Shown here one piece after another: positions 1 through 7,023 of a stretch of DNA of 8,389 nucleotides. Source of the stretch: an archaeon (lineage in GTDB: Archaea > Thermoproteota > Nitrososphaeria > Nitrososphaerales > Nitrosopumilaceae); NCBI GenBank assembly GCA_005240025.1, contig SBBK01000181.1:1-8389 (forward strand), given 5' to 3'. Below the pieces are notes generated by a model. The model was not told where the DNA came from, did not search any database, and saw only the letters and a program-made list of their open reading frames with translations. The translations under genes and the position numbers were made by a program. Every line of letters starts with the position of its first letter. Positions within the stretch are counted from its first letter, which is position 1.

Positions 1-97
1 CAACCGAGGCACCGCCAAAAACAAGGGTTACCGATGTGATAAAGACAAGTTCCTTCTTTGATTTGATTTGGGATGTGTTTTTTTCGATGGTGGGCAT
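1..97 (-). CDS. N-terminal fragment of a membrane-anchored or exported protein (cut by window edge)
   Basis: An ATG at 97 opens a frame that runs off the left edge after 32 codons. The protein begins MPTIEKNTSQIKSKKEL, a polar stretch ending in lysines. A hydrophobic segment follows, VFITSVTLVFGGASV (about residues 18-32), which looks like the start of a signal peptide or signal-anchor helix. A TATA-like AT-rich stretch at 119-134 lies about 26 bases before the start on this strand, fitting a leaderless transcript, which is why I take this ATG as real. The gene lies 78 bases downstream of the PUA gene on the same strand. With only 32 residues visible I cannot name a family; it could be a secreted protein or a multi-pass membrane protein. 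Confidence 0.6.
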   Translation of the reverse strand, partial: MPTIEKNTSQIKSKKELVFITSVTLVFGGASV

Positions 98-118
98 GTT
101 GAGGTCTGCAGACTAGCT

Positions 119-134
119 GATTGTTTATTTCTAT
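119..134 (-). promoter_or_regulatory. TATA-like box before the left-edge gene
   Basis: Read on the minus strand this stretch contains ATAGAAATAAACAATC, centred about 27-30 bases before the ATG at 97. That is the usual archaeal TATA-to-start spacing for a leaderless message. It suggests the edge gene has its own promoter rather than depending on the PUA gene. Assigned by eye. Confidence 0.35.
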
Positions 135-175
135 GTGTTTTTAAAACATGCGTAGTAATTGCAGGCCAGGCGGCA

Positions 176-652
176 TCAGTCCTTCATTGCCTTTTTTGCT
201 TCCCAGTATCTGTCAGAAATGTAGTGGAGATTTTGTATTGTCACCCCCTTGGCCATCTGCTCCAGCTCCAGACTTGAGACAAGAGCACGCCCTACTGCAA
301 GAAATTTTTTCTGCGACTCTTCCACAACACAGACAATCTGGCCTTTTTCAAATTCTGAAAAACTCCTGATGCCTGGCCGCATTACATCTGCACCATCGCA
401 CATGAACTTGACTGCCCCCATGTCTACCGTGACACTTGGAAACCGGGCAAGCGTATTGGCATCTGACAAAAATGGCAGATACGTCGGGCCAATCTTTAGA
501 ACTGTCATGCCTTCTCCAACTAGGATCTTGGATGATTCGTCGATTTCGTATGTTTTGAGGTTTTTTATTTTTGGCATCTCAAAGCCCCACTGGGAGGCGA
601 TTTCCCTTAACACCTCTGCCGTTTCCGATTTTGAGATCAGGTTGGACCTCAA
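176..652 (-). CDS. PUA-domain RNA-binding protein, archaeal MCT-1/Tma20-like
   Basis: A 158-residue protein with the layout of the archaeal MCT-1/Tma20 family. Residues about 1-70 form the family-specific N-terminal domain (DUF1947-like). Residues about 72-152 form a PUA domain, recognised by VTVDMGAVKFMCDGADVMRPG and a later FLAVGRAL block. PUA domains bind structured RNA; eukaryotic relatives (MCT-1, Tma20, eIF2D) act at the ribosome during initiation and recycling, so a cytoplasmic translation role is likely by homology. The start is TTG at 652; no ATG occurs at the right place, and the N-terminus begun here (RSNLISKSE) fits the family. The start overlaps the TGA stop of homoserine dehydrogenase by four bases (TTGA), so the two are probably translationally coupled. 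No oddity inside the protein. The exact archaeal function remains undefined. Confidence 0.88.
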   Translation of the reverse strand: MRSNLISKSETAEVLREIASQWGFEMPKIKNLKTYEIDESSKILVGEGMTVLKIGPTYLPFLSDANTLARFPSVTVDMGAVKFMCDGADVMRPGIRSFSEFEKGQIVCVVEESQKKFLAVGRALVSSLELEQMAKGVTIQNLHYISDRYWEAKKAMKD

Positions 653-1656
653 TCCCGTGTTATTTCCTTGCGGATATCGAGCAGATCCCTGAGTATGGAG
701 CTTGCCGTCTCTGTGCCACCTGCGCCCCTCCCTATTATGGTCTGCGTTCCAGAATGCTCCGATGTAAACGATATTGCGTTAAGGGTTCCATTTACGCACA
801 ATGGATCCTCCGTGGATATCTCACGGGGGCTCACAACCAGCTCCTTGTTGCAGGATGCAATAAGCTTGACTGCACATTTTTTCTTTGCCGCTTCCCTGAT
901 GTCTGCAGTTGTTACCCTGCGAATCCCAGTTCTCTGGATGTCTGGCATGGTTACCTTCATGCCCATTATCCAGTTTGCCAAAATTACGAGCTTGGCGGCA
1001 GCATCAAAACCATCAAGGTCTAAGGACTCGTCGGCCTCCACATATCCTCTGGACCTTGCGTCCTTGAGGGCTGCGGCAAAACTCATTCCCCGACCCATGT
1101 TGGTCAGGATGTAGTTTGTTGTGCCGTTTAGGATTCCGGCAAAGGAAATAATCTGCTCACCGCTAAGGCTGTTTTTTGCATAATTCAAAATTGGTGTCCC
1201 GCCCCCAACCGTCCCACTAAATCGCAAAAGGACCCGATTGTATGATGCAAGCTCCATGAGGGACGGAAACGCAAGGGCAAGGGGCCCCTTGTTTACAGAT
1301 ATGACATGCATGCCTTTTTTCATCGCAGATACAATGTGCGTCATTCCGGGTTCGGCGTCCTTGTAGTTGCTTGCGGTGGTCTCTATCAAGACATCTGCCT
1401 CGACATTGTTGATTATGTCCAGTCCTGTCCGTGATTTTATTTTGTCATAATTTTTTATCGACCCGTGCTTCTTTTTTACCTCGACTAGTCTGTTGAGGTC
1501 AAGGCCTGACTGCTCCACCGCCCCGCCTTTTTTGTCAAAGGCAGCAACGACCCTTGGCTTTATCCCGTATTTTGCATACAGATCATCGGATCTTGATACA
1601 AGAAGTTTTGCCAGACTCTGGGCCACCGTTCCAAACCCACATATGATTAATCGCAA
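649..1656 (-). CDS. hom: Homoserine dehydrogenase (short form, no ACT domain)
   Basis: A 335-residue enzyme that would reduce aspartate-4-semialdehyde to homoserine with NAD(P)H, the branch point toward threonine and methionine. The N-terminus is a Rossmann fold with GFGTVA (residues 7-12). VNKGP (121-125), GTVGGGTPI (148-156) and ILNGTTNYIL (175-184) are the family's cofactor and substrate blocks. Glu207, Asp218 and Lys222 in the YVEADE and GFDAAAK segments match the catalytic residues of yeast homoserine dehydrogenase. The protein ends right after the catalytic/dimerisation domain, so the C-terminal ACT domain used for threonine feedback in many bacteria is absent. An in-frame stop nine bases upstream leaves TTG at 1656 as the only start that keeps the Rossmann strand. 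It lies 69 bases downstream of msrB on the same strand, with no clear TATA box in the gap. Confidence 0.93.
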   Translation of the reverse strand: MRLIICGFGTVAQSLAKLLVSRSDDLYAKYGIKPRVVAAFDKKGGAVEQSGLDLNRLVEVKKKHGSIKNYDKIKSRTGLDIINNVEADVLIETTASNYKDAEPGMTHIVSAMKKGMHVISVNKGPLALAFPSLMELASYNRVLLRFSGTVGGGTPILNYAKNSLSGEQIISFAGILNGTTNYILTNMGRGMSFAAALKDARSRGYVEADESLDLDGFDAAAKLVILANWIMGMKVTMPDIQRTGIRRVTTADIREAAKKKCAVKLIASCNKELVVSPREISTEDPLCVNGTLNAISFTSEHSGTQTIIGRGAGGTETASSILRDLLDIRKEITRD

Positions 1657-1725
1657 TGTTTTCTACTCCAACCGCAAATTCCACGTACTAGTATCAATTC
1701 AAAAACCATCCTGGTTCCAGATTTA

Positions 1726-2133
1726 TTAATTATGGTCTTTTTTGTCCCTGTCCAGATTCAGGGAGATCGAGTTTATGCAAAACCGATTGTGTGTGGGCCC
1801 AGGGCCGTCTTCAAAGACATGGCCCAGGTGCGAACCACACCTGGCACACATTACCTCCACACGCACCATTCCATAGCTGACATCCGTTTCATATTTGACA
1901 CTGTCCTTGTTGACGGGTTCAAAAAAGCTGGGCCACCCAGAACCCGAGTCAAACTTGGTCCTGGAGCTAAACAGCTCGTTACTACAACAGGTGCAGCGGT
2001 AAATGCCGTCGTCCTTGCAGTACGTGTACTTGCCAGTAAAGGGAGGCTCGGTTGCCTTTTTGCGGCATACTGCAAACTCGTCCTCACTTAGGATCTCTGC
2101 CCATTCCCTGTCTGTTTTTTCTGCCCATTCCAT
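1726..2133 (-). CDS. msrB: Peptide-methionine (R)-S-oxide reductase MsrB
   Basis: A 135-residue single-domain MsrB, which repairs the R-epimer of oxidised methionine in proteins. All diagnostic features are visible: two zinc CxxC pairs (Cys47/Cys50 and Cys96/Cys99), GSGWPSF (64-70), the SHLGHVF segment with His102 and His105, and the catalytic cysteine Cys119 in RFCINS. Length matches the usual MsrB domain, and there is no signal peptide, so it should be cytoplasmic. The ATG at 2133 gives a typical N-terminus. No MsrA, fused or adjacent, is visible. A TATA-like CTAATATGAC at 2151-2160 overlaps the stop of the upstream thyX-like gene and is correctly spaced for a leaderless transcript, so MsrB may be expressed independently. 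For an aerobic ammonia oxidiser the gene fits oxidative-damage repair. Confidence 0.95.
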   Translation of the reverse strand: MEWAEKTDREWAEILSEDEFAVCRKKATEPPFTGKYTYCKDDGIYRCTCCSNELFSSRTKFDSGSGWPSFFEPVNKDSVKYETDVSYGMVRVEVMCARCGSHLGHVFEDGPGPTHNRFCINSISLNLDRDKKDHN

Positions 2134-2156
2134 GGCTTTTTTGATGCGTGGTCATA

Positions 2157-3779
2157 TTAGAGGATTTTTCCGGCTTTTCTTTTCTCTTCGATTCTTTTTT
2201 CAGACTCGAATCTCTCAAGCCCGTATGTGTTCATGTCTGCAAACCTGATGATCTGGGAAATGTTCGGGTGGGCTTTTTTTATTGCCAGAAACATCTTTTG
2301 TGCCACCGCCCGATAGTCCTGATGTCCCTGAGGTATGGTCCTAAGCTCAATCAGGTGGCAGGCCTCACGGAGATTCAGGTGCACAAAAAACGGATAGTTG
2401 TATGCGAAATTTACCACGTACTGAGCCTGGCGCGCAAGTTTTGACCTCATGGAATCAAAAAGATTTTTTGATGCATCCATACATTCTCTGAATTCCCTGT
2501 CCGCTCCGATTTCTTTTACCTCGCCTGGAATGGCATAACCGTGATCAGCAGTCAGCAGCTGTCGCTCAAGGGTAAGTACTCGGTGTCTGTGCAGGTCTCT
2601 GAACATTCCAAAGTTGCCAATCACATCAAAGGTGTAGTGAGCCATCTCAAAGGGGCGCGGCGGCCGCTGTCTCCTGTTTTGCCTCAATCTTGCAAAAACG
2701 CGGATTATCTTTGCCTTGTCCTGCCTGCCCATCTTTTTTACATTTGCAACAACTGTGCCGTATCCTGCGGACTGGTGCTCGTACAATATGGCTGCAACTA
2801 TTTTGTCAAGTGCTTTTGTTTCTGGCTCATACTCGACAAGTCTCACAAGGGGTCCAGCAGGGCCTTCTGAGATCCTGTGCTTTTTTGCAAAAGAAGACGA
2901 TGTTTTTTCCAATGACGTCAGGTATTTTTGCATTGCACGGCCGTATCTGTCTGACGCGCGCCTCACAAAGGACCCGATGGTTGTGTCCAGTTCTGCCTTT
3001 ATCTTTTGGGCAAGCTCGCGCTCCTCCTGCAGGCCGGAGCTGAACAAAATGGTAAGCAGGTACTCAAAGGCCCTGCCGTTGCCCGTGATTCCTACGTTTG
3101 TCAGTGTGGATGCAGGCAGCAAACCCCGCAGAACGTCAAGGGCCTTGGCCTTTGTGGTGGCATTGTAAATCGCAGTGGCCGACTTGATGTCTGCCTCATC
3201 TCTGAGCCCAGAAAAAACGACCTCTTTTCCCGTGGCAGATTCCTTGAACCTGAGGACATCGATTGGTTCTTTTTCCCTGATGTAATTTATCATGGGCTGG
3301 ATCCACTTTGAGTATACCTCAAAATCCATGTTGCAGCATTGCAGGTATGAGTCTGCAAATTTTGATTCCATTATCCAGGGCTCGCGGTAAAACTTGAACT
3401 GGCCGTTTACTTTTTTGTCCCACGCCACATAGCGGGAAGATTTTTCCAGATACGAAAGCCCAATGCGTCTGTCCTCAATTTTTTTTACTGCAATATTTGA
3501 AATCCCTTCTACTGCCACCTGGGCAATGCCAAGCTCCGCAACAGAATCATCTCCGTATTCTATCAAAACCTTATTGTAAAACTCCTCACCGCGGTTTTCG
3601 TTTGCCAAAAACTCGTCCAGAAAAATTCGCCGCATGCTCTTGTCAGTCCTGCTGTACCTCGACATGAGGGCGCCGCGGTCCACCTGCCTTGGGGTGATTA
3701 TGGCAAAAACCGGATCGTCGGCATTCGAGAAATGCTTTCGCAAAATCTCCTTTTCAGAGCTGGTAAACTCGCCTTCCAA
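2157..3779 (-). CDS. Two-domain ThyX-like protein (flavin-dependent thymidylate synthase homologue)
   Basis: A 540-residue protein made of two consecutive ThyX-like halves; canonical ThyX is about 220-250 residues. Half 1 (about 20-290) has GDDSVAELG (76-84) and SYLEKSSRY (109-117), which lines up with the ThyX RHRX7S region but reads RRI instead of RHR while keeping Ser114 and Arg116-Tyr117. It later has GRAFEYLL and a LAQKI helix like the ThyX C-terminal substrate region. Half 2 (about 325-520) keeps RHR (398-400), but the serine eight residues later is leucine (Leu408); [11 protein letters not shown] follows at 480-490. The residues are thus divided between halves. Related double-length ThyX homologues exist in Thermus/Deinococcus-type bacteria and other archaea. 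Whether it methylates dUMP is unproven. TTG at 3779 is the only upstream in-frame start and lies about 26 bases after a TATA-like box. Confidence 0.82.
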   Translation of the reverse strand: MEGEFTSSEKEILRKHFSNADDPVFAIITPRQVDRGALMSRYSRTDKSMRRIFLDEFLANENRGEEFYNKVLIEYGDDSVAELGIAQVAVEGISNIAVKKIEDRRIGLSYLEKSSRYVAWDKKVNGQFKFYREPWIMESKFADSYLQCCNMDFEVYSKWIQPMINYIREKEPIDVLRFKESATGKEVVFSGLRDEADIKSATAIYNATTKAKALDVLRGLLPASTLTNVGITGNGRAFEYLLTILFSSGLQEERELAQKIKAELDTTIGSFVRRASDRYGRAMQKYLTSLEKTSSSFAKKHRISEGPAGPLVRLVEYEPETKALDKIVAAILYEHQSAGYGTVVANVKKMGRQDKAKIIRVFARLRQNRRQRPPRPFEMAHYTFDVIGNFGMFRDLHRHRVLTLERQLLTADHGYAIPGEVKEIGADREFRECMDASKNLFDSMRSKLARQAQYVVNFAYNYPFFVHLNLREACHLIELRTIPQGHQDYRAVAQKMFLAIKKAHPNISQIIRFADMNTYGLERFESEKRIEEKRKAGKIL

Positions 3780-3799
3780 CGAATTGGAGACCTGGTAAA

Positions 3800-3810
3800 C
3801 ATAATTAAAC
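3800..3810 (-). promoter_or_regulatory. TATA-like box before the thyX-like gene
   Basis: On the minus strand this reads TTTAATTAT, centred at about 3805, 26 bases before the TTG start at 3779. The spacing fits a leaderless transcript and supports the TTG as the true start. It sits in the 30-base gap after the upstream 90-residue gene. Confidence 0.4.
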
Positions 3811-4082
3811 TATTTTCGCTTGATCTGAATCAGGCCCTTTGAGGAACTTCCCCTTGTCTGCCACCTGAGCAGGACCTCTTTTAGCGAGTTGACGTCATTT
3901 TCGTTTTCCGTGTACACCAGTGTCGTTATCCAGTGTCCATTTCCTGCATGTCCACCTACCGAGTTCATCCAAAACTCAGCCGGAAGCTCCTTCATTGCCT
4001 TGTTATTTGGGTCTCTGCTCATATCGATCCATCTCTTTGAAACAAAGTTCAGTATCTGATTAAGGCCGCCTCTGTCAATCAT
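3810..4082 (-). CDS. Small conserved-looking protein of unknown function (90 residues)
   Basis: An open frame of 90 codons from ATG at 4082, with coding-like composition and no competing gene on either strand. The protein is soluble, with no signal peptide or membrane segment. It has a predicted helical N-terminus (LNQILNFVSKRWIDM), a central Gly/His-rich stretch (SVGGHAGNGHW, residues about 41-51), an aspartate/glutamate-rich segment, and a basic C-terminus (KGLIQIKRK). I do not recognise a family. It starts a run of minus-strand genes and is divergent from cdvA, with a TATA-like element about 27 bases before its ATG. Thirty bases separate it from the thyX-like gene, but that gene seems to have its own promoter. 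The real existence of the gene is well supported; its role is not. Confidence 0.7.
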   Translation of the reverse strand: MIDRGGLNQILNFVSKRWIDMSRDPNNKAMKELPAEFWMNSVGGHAGNGHWITTLVYTENENDVNSLKEVLLRWQTRGSSSKGLIQIKRK

Positions 4083-4104
4083 GGTCTGGCTTTTTCCGGA
4101 TTCT

Positions 4105-4116
4105 CATTTTAAAATT
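4105..4116 (-). promoter_or_regulatory. TATA-like box before the 90-residue gene
   Basis: Minus-strand AATTTTAAAAT centred near 4110, 27-28 bases before the ATG at 4082. It lies in the divergent control region shared with cdvA and fits leaderless transcription. Confidence 0.4.
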
Positions 4117-4148
4117 GCGCCTGCAAGTTTTGTTAAATTGTTCTTACC

Positions 4149-4187
4149 AAATAAATAACGCTTGTTAACATTTTGTCGGTTATATGC
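4149..4187 (+). promoter_or_regulatory. Candidate cdvA promoter (two TATA-like elements)
   Basis: Two AT-rich elements precede cdvA: AAATAAATAAC at 4149-4159 and GGTTATATGC near 4179-4188. The first would start transcription near 4180 and leave a leader of about 26 bases. The second would start it near 4206, exactly at the ATG. Both place the transcript start downstream of the TTG at 4173, so they argue for translation from the ATG at 4206. No Shine-Dalgarno sequence is visible. Confidence 0.4.
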
Positions 4188-4205
4188 AATGCTCAACCCA
4201 TACCA

Positions 4206-5063
4206 ATGAACAAGGACGAAATAGAGATTATCGGCAAGCAGGTCAAGGACATGTATGGTACCTACATGGGCAAAGTCGTAGGCACCGTAACTGACATTGA
4301 CGGCTCCATCCAGATGGTTGGAATCGACTGCGGTCTTGGCGGACTGGAGCAGATTCCATTTGAGCAACTGGTTGTCCAGGGCGATGTCGTAATCTTTATA
4401 CCAAAATGGAGACTCGACGCACAACGATTCCTAAGAGAAAAAGGACTTACAATCCGAAGACTCAGGGCGCTAATTGACATAGTGTCAGAAAACGACGAAA
4501 TGCGAGAGGATGCAGAAATAATCCACGAAAAATACAAGTCCAAACTTATGTCACTTGATGAGGCAGAAAAAGAAATTGCCGCCACTCTGACTGCCAGACT
4601 GGACAGACTGGGCTCGCAGCTGAGGCTTGTCAAGACACTGCTCTTTGATGCCAAGGTTCAGTTCAAAAGCAACGAAATCTCGGAAGCCAAGTTTGATCTG
4701 GTCAAGACCCACACAGGAGAAATAATAGAACACATTGATCACGAAAAGGCAGAAATTCTAAACATTCAAAAAAGAATTGCAGACCTTTCCCTGGAGGGTG
4801 TCACCGGCGCAAACCAGCGAGAACAAATCCAGCAATCCGCAGTTTCATTTCTTGTATCCGGCACAAACCAGCAAGTCGTAACTCCAGGCGTGCCATCCTA
4901 TCAAGCACCAGACCCTCCAAGTGCAAACCAGCCCCAAAGCACCGCGGCAACGCCAGCAGCTCAAGAACCTGTATGGCATGCAGCAGTTCCCCCGACATCT
5001 GCCCCACAAAGCGGCGGTTTTGTCAGCTCACACGAAGACCCGGAGTGCATGGAAGCCCAGTAG
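4206..5063 (+). CDS. cdvA: Cell division protein CdvA
   Basis: A 285-residue CdvA, the archaeal membrane-associated scaffold that recruits the ESCRT-III homologue CdvB to the division site. Residues about 4-68 form the PRC-barrel-like domain (GKQVKDMYGTYMGKVVGTVTD, then IDGSIQMVGIDCGLGGLEQ). Residues about 70-195 are a long charged coiled coil. The last 85 residues are a flexible Pro/Gln/Ala/Ser-rich tail ending SSHEDPECMEAQ, which should carry the CdvB-contacting peptide by analogy with the Sulfolobus protein. I chose ATG at 4206 over an in-frame TTG at 4173 because the promoter candidates lie between or after that TTG, and MNKDEIEIIGK is the expected N-terminus. No cdvB or cdvC (Vps4-like) gene is adjacent, in line with dispersed cdv genes in Nitrososphaerota. 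The next gene, an acetyl-CoA synthetase, seems to have its own promoter. Confidence 0.92.
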   Translation: MNKDEIEIIGKQVKDMYGTYMGKVVGTVTDIDGSIQMVGIDCGLGGLEQIPFEQLVVQGDVVIFIPKWRLDAQRFLREKGLTIRRLRALIDIVSENDEMREDAEIIHEKYKSKLMSLDEAEKEIAATLTARLDRLGSQLRLVKTLLFDAKVQFKSNEISEAKFDLVKTHTGEIIEHIDHEKAEILNIQKRIADLSLEGVTGANQREQIQQSAVSFLVSGTNQQVVTPGVPSYQAPDPPSANQPQSTAATPAAQEPVWHAAVPPTSAPQSGGFVSSHEDPECMEAQ

Positions 5064-5088
5064 GGGCACAAAACACCTTTTTTAGAAA

Positions 5089-5098
5089 TTTTTTAAAT
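5089..5098 (+). promoter_or_regulatory. TATA-like box before acetyl-CoA synthetase
   Basis: TTTTTTAAAT centred at about 5094, 26 bases before 5120, just ahead of the TTG start at 5125. It lies in the 61-base gap after cdvA and suggests a separate, nearly leaderless transcript. Confidence 0.4.
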
Positions 5099-5124
5099 GA
5101 AGCAGACACCATCAAAAATCTGAC

Positions 5125-7023
5125 TTGAAATCTGAAACCTTTGATATCGGACTCGGGAACAATGATTCCAAGACAAGGGCCGAGGCGTCTTCCGACTACG
5201 TCATGTTCTGGGAAAAACAGGCAAAAAAACTGCACTGGTTTGAGCCCTGGCAAATCCCTCTGGAGTGGAATGCGCCGTTTTCGCGCTGGTTTGTGGGCGG
5301 AAAGACAAATGCTTCCTATAACGCTCTGGATGTACAGAACAAAGAAAAGACGGCCATTCTGTGGGAGGGCGAAAACGGCGATAGGCGAACCGTTTCATAC
5401 GGGCAACTTTTGAGCCAGACAAAAAGGCTGGCAAACGCGCTAAAATCACTTGGCATACAAAAAGGCGACAGGGTCACCATCTATCTTCCAATGGTGCCAG
5501 AACTGATAACATCAATACTTGCGTGTGCAAGGATCGGGGCAATACACACGGTTATTTTCTCCGGCTTTTCGGCTGCATCGATTCGAGACAGGGTGTTCGA
5601 CTCTAAATCAAAAATAATAATCACTGCAGACGGGGGTTATCGCCGGGGAAACACAGTAAAACTCAAAGAAATTGTGGATACAGCAATACAGGATCTTGAT
5701 TTTGTAAAAAACGTCATCGTCCTGAAAAGAGCTGACATCAAAATCACGATGAACAAAAAAGATCTGCACTGGGGCGATGCTGTGGAAAACTCGCCAGACT
5801 CGTGCGATGCCGAAAGACTGGAAAGCTCCCATCCACTTTTCATCCTCTACACGTCCGGTACCACGGGAAAACCAAAGGGTGTCCTTCATGATACCGGTGG
5901 ATACCTGACACACATTAGCGCAACGTTTCGGTGGGCCTTTGACATAAAAGACTCTGATGTGTATTATTGTACGGCAGACATTGGCTGGGTTACCGGGCAC
6001 AGCTATGTTGCATATGGTCCACTCATTTGCGGCGCAACGCAGGTCATGTACGAGGGTGCACCGGACTACCCGGGTCCGGCAAGACTCTGGGAAATAATAC
6101 AAAGGTACAAAGTCACGATTTTGTACACGACGCCGACTGCACTCAGAATGTTTATGAAATTTGGCGATTCCATTCCAAACTCGTTTGATCTCTCGAGCCT
6201 CAGGCTCCTGGGAACGGTAGGCGAGCCGATAAACCCGGAGGTCTGGAAGTGGTATTACACCACAATTGGCAAAAGGCGCTGCCCAATAATTGATACCTGG
6301 TGGCAAACCGAAACCGGGGGCATGATGATCAGTCCACTGCCCGGCCTTGAGACCATTCCGCTAAAGCCCGGCTCCGGCTCTTTTCCAATTCCGGGTGTGG
6401 ATGTTGCAGTTGTTGATGATGCGGGTGCCGAGGTAAAACCAAACACCAGAGGGTTCCTCATCATAAGAAAGCCCTGGCCCGGAATGCTTTTGACTTTGTG
6501 GGGCGACGATGCGAAATACAAAGAGGTCTACTGGTCCCGCTATCCGGGCTTCTATTATACTGGCGACTATGCTATTCGGGACGGGGACGGATACCTGTGG
6601 CTCCTTGGGCGGGCCGATGACGTCCTGAAGGTGGCAGGCCACAGAATCGGGACTGCAGAACTTGAGAGCAGCCTGGTTTCCCACCACTCCATATCGGAGG
6701 CCGCTGTGTGCGGTGTTGCAGACGAGATAAAGGGCGAGGCCATAATTGCATTTTTGGTTCCAAAGGAAGGTGTGGCGGTAACTGACGTGCTAAAGCAGGA
6801 GGTCATTGAGCAGGTTCGCATCCAGATAGGGCCGATTGCCACGCCCCAGCAGATTTACTTTGTATCCAGACTTCCAAAGACACGCAGCGGCAAAATAATG
6901 CGACGGCTTTTGAAGGCCATGGCAAGAAACGAAAAAATCGGCGATGTCAGTACTCTTGAGGACGGAGCCGCAGTAAGTGAGATCCAGACTGCGTTTGATG
7001 AACTGAAAAAACAGCTGGGTTAG
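5125..7023 (+). CDS. acsA: AMP-forming acetyl-CoA synthetase
   Basis: A 632-residue ANL-superfamily enzyme making acetyl-CoA from acetate, ATP and CoA via acetyl-AMP. The P-loop-like A3 motif is YTSGTTGKPKG (242-252). The acetate pocket residues of bacterial Acs are all present: Val289-Thr290 in GWVTGHSY, Val365 in GTVGEPINPE, and the pocket-closing Trp393 in DTWWQTETGG. This favours acetate over longer acids or 3-hydroxypropionate. The hinge/A8 region is GRADDVLKVAGHRIG (495-509). Lys590 in KTRSGKIMRR is the adenylation lysine, the residue controlled by acetylation in bacteria. Length is near the usual 630-650. TTG at 5125 is the only start between an upstream in-frame stop (5098-5100) and the conserved N-terminus; the first in-frame ATG (codon 27) would cut into FWEKQAKKLHWF. 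Likely role: acetate recovery or acetyl-CoA supply. Confidence 0.94.
   Translation: MKSETFDIGLGNNDSKTRAEASSDYVMFWEKQAKKLHWFEPWQIPLEWNAPFSRWFVGGKTNASYNALDVQNKEKTAILWEGENGDRRTVSYGQLLSQTKRLANALKSLGIQKGDRVTIYLPMVPELITSILACARIGAIHTVIFSGFSAASIRDRVFDSKSKIIITADGGYRRGNTVKLKEIVDTAIQDLDFVKNVIVLKRADIKITMNKKDLHWGDAVENSPDSCDAERLESSHPLFILYTSGTTGKPKGVLHDTGGYLTHISATFRWAFDIKDSDVYYCTADIGWVTGHSYVAYGPLICGATQVMYEGAPDYPGPARLWEIIQRYKVTILYTTPTALRMFMKFGDSIPNSFDLSSLRLLGTVGEPINPEVWKWYYTTIGKRRCPIIDTWWQTETGGMMISPLPGLETIPLKPGSGSFPIPGVDVAVVDDAGAEVKPNTRGFLIIRKPWPGMLLTLWGDDAKYKEVYWSRYPGFYYTGDYAIRDGDGYLWLLGRADDVLKVAGHRIGTAELESSLVSHHSISEAAVCGVADEIKGEAIIAFLVPKEGVAVTDVLKQEVIEQVRIQIGPIATPQQIYFVSRLPKTRSGKIMRRLLKAMARNEKIGDVSTLEDGAAVSEIQTAFDELKKQLG

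Noticed and set aside
249..1114. Several 147-150 codon plus-strand frames across the PUA and homoserine dehydrogenase genes
   Set aside because: They are antisense to genes with clear family motifs and have unnatural composition.
176..4082. All minus-strand genes as one operon
   Set aside because: TATA-like boxes at leaderless spacing precede the 90-residue, ThyX-like, MsrB and left-edge genes, so several transcripts are more likely; only the PUA gene overlaps its neighbour.
4173..4205. TTG at 4173 as an 11-codon longer start for cdvA
   Set aside because: Promoter-like elements lie at and after this position, and the ATG at 4206 gives the family-typical N-terminus.
4104..4424. Minus-strand frame across the cdvA start
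   Set aside because: It overlaps the conserved PRC-barrel coding part of cdvA and the divergent promoter region, and resembles no protein family I know.
5608..6306. A 232-codon open frame on the minus strand inside acsA
   Set aside because: It lies wholly within the well-supported acetyl-CoA synthetase, whose motifs are continuous across it; the antisense translation is Cys/Arg-rich with no recognisable domain.
5125..7023. The synthetase as a propionyl- or 3-hydroxypropionyl-CoA synthetase
   Set aside because: The pocket tryptophan (Trp393) and Val/Thr/Val residues match acetate-specific enzymes, so acetate is the better substrate assignment, although activity was not tested.
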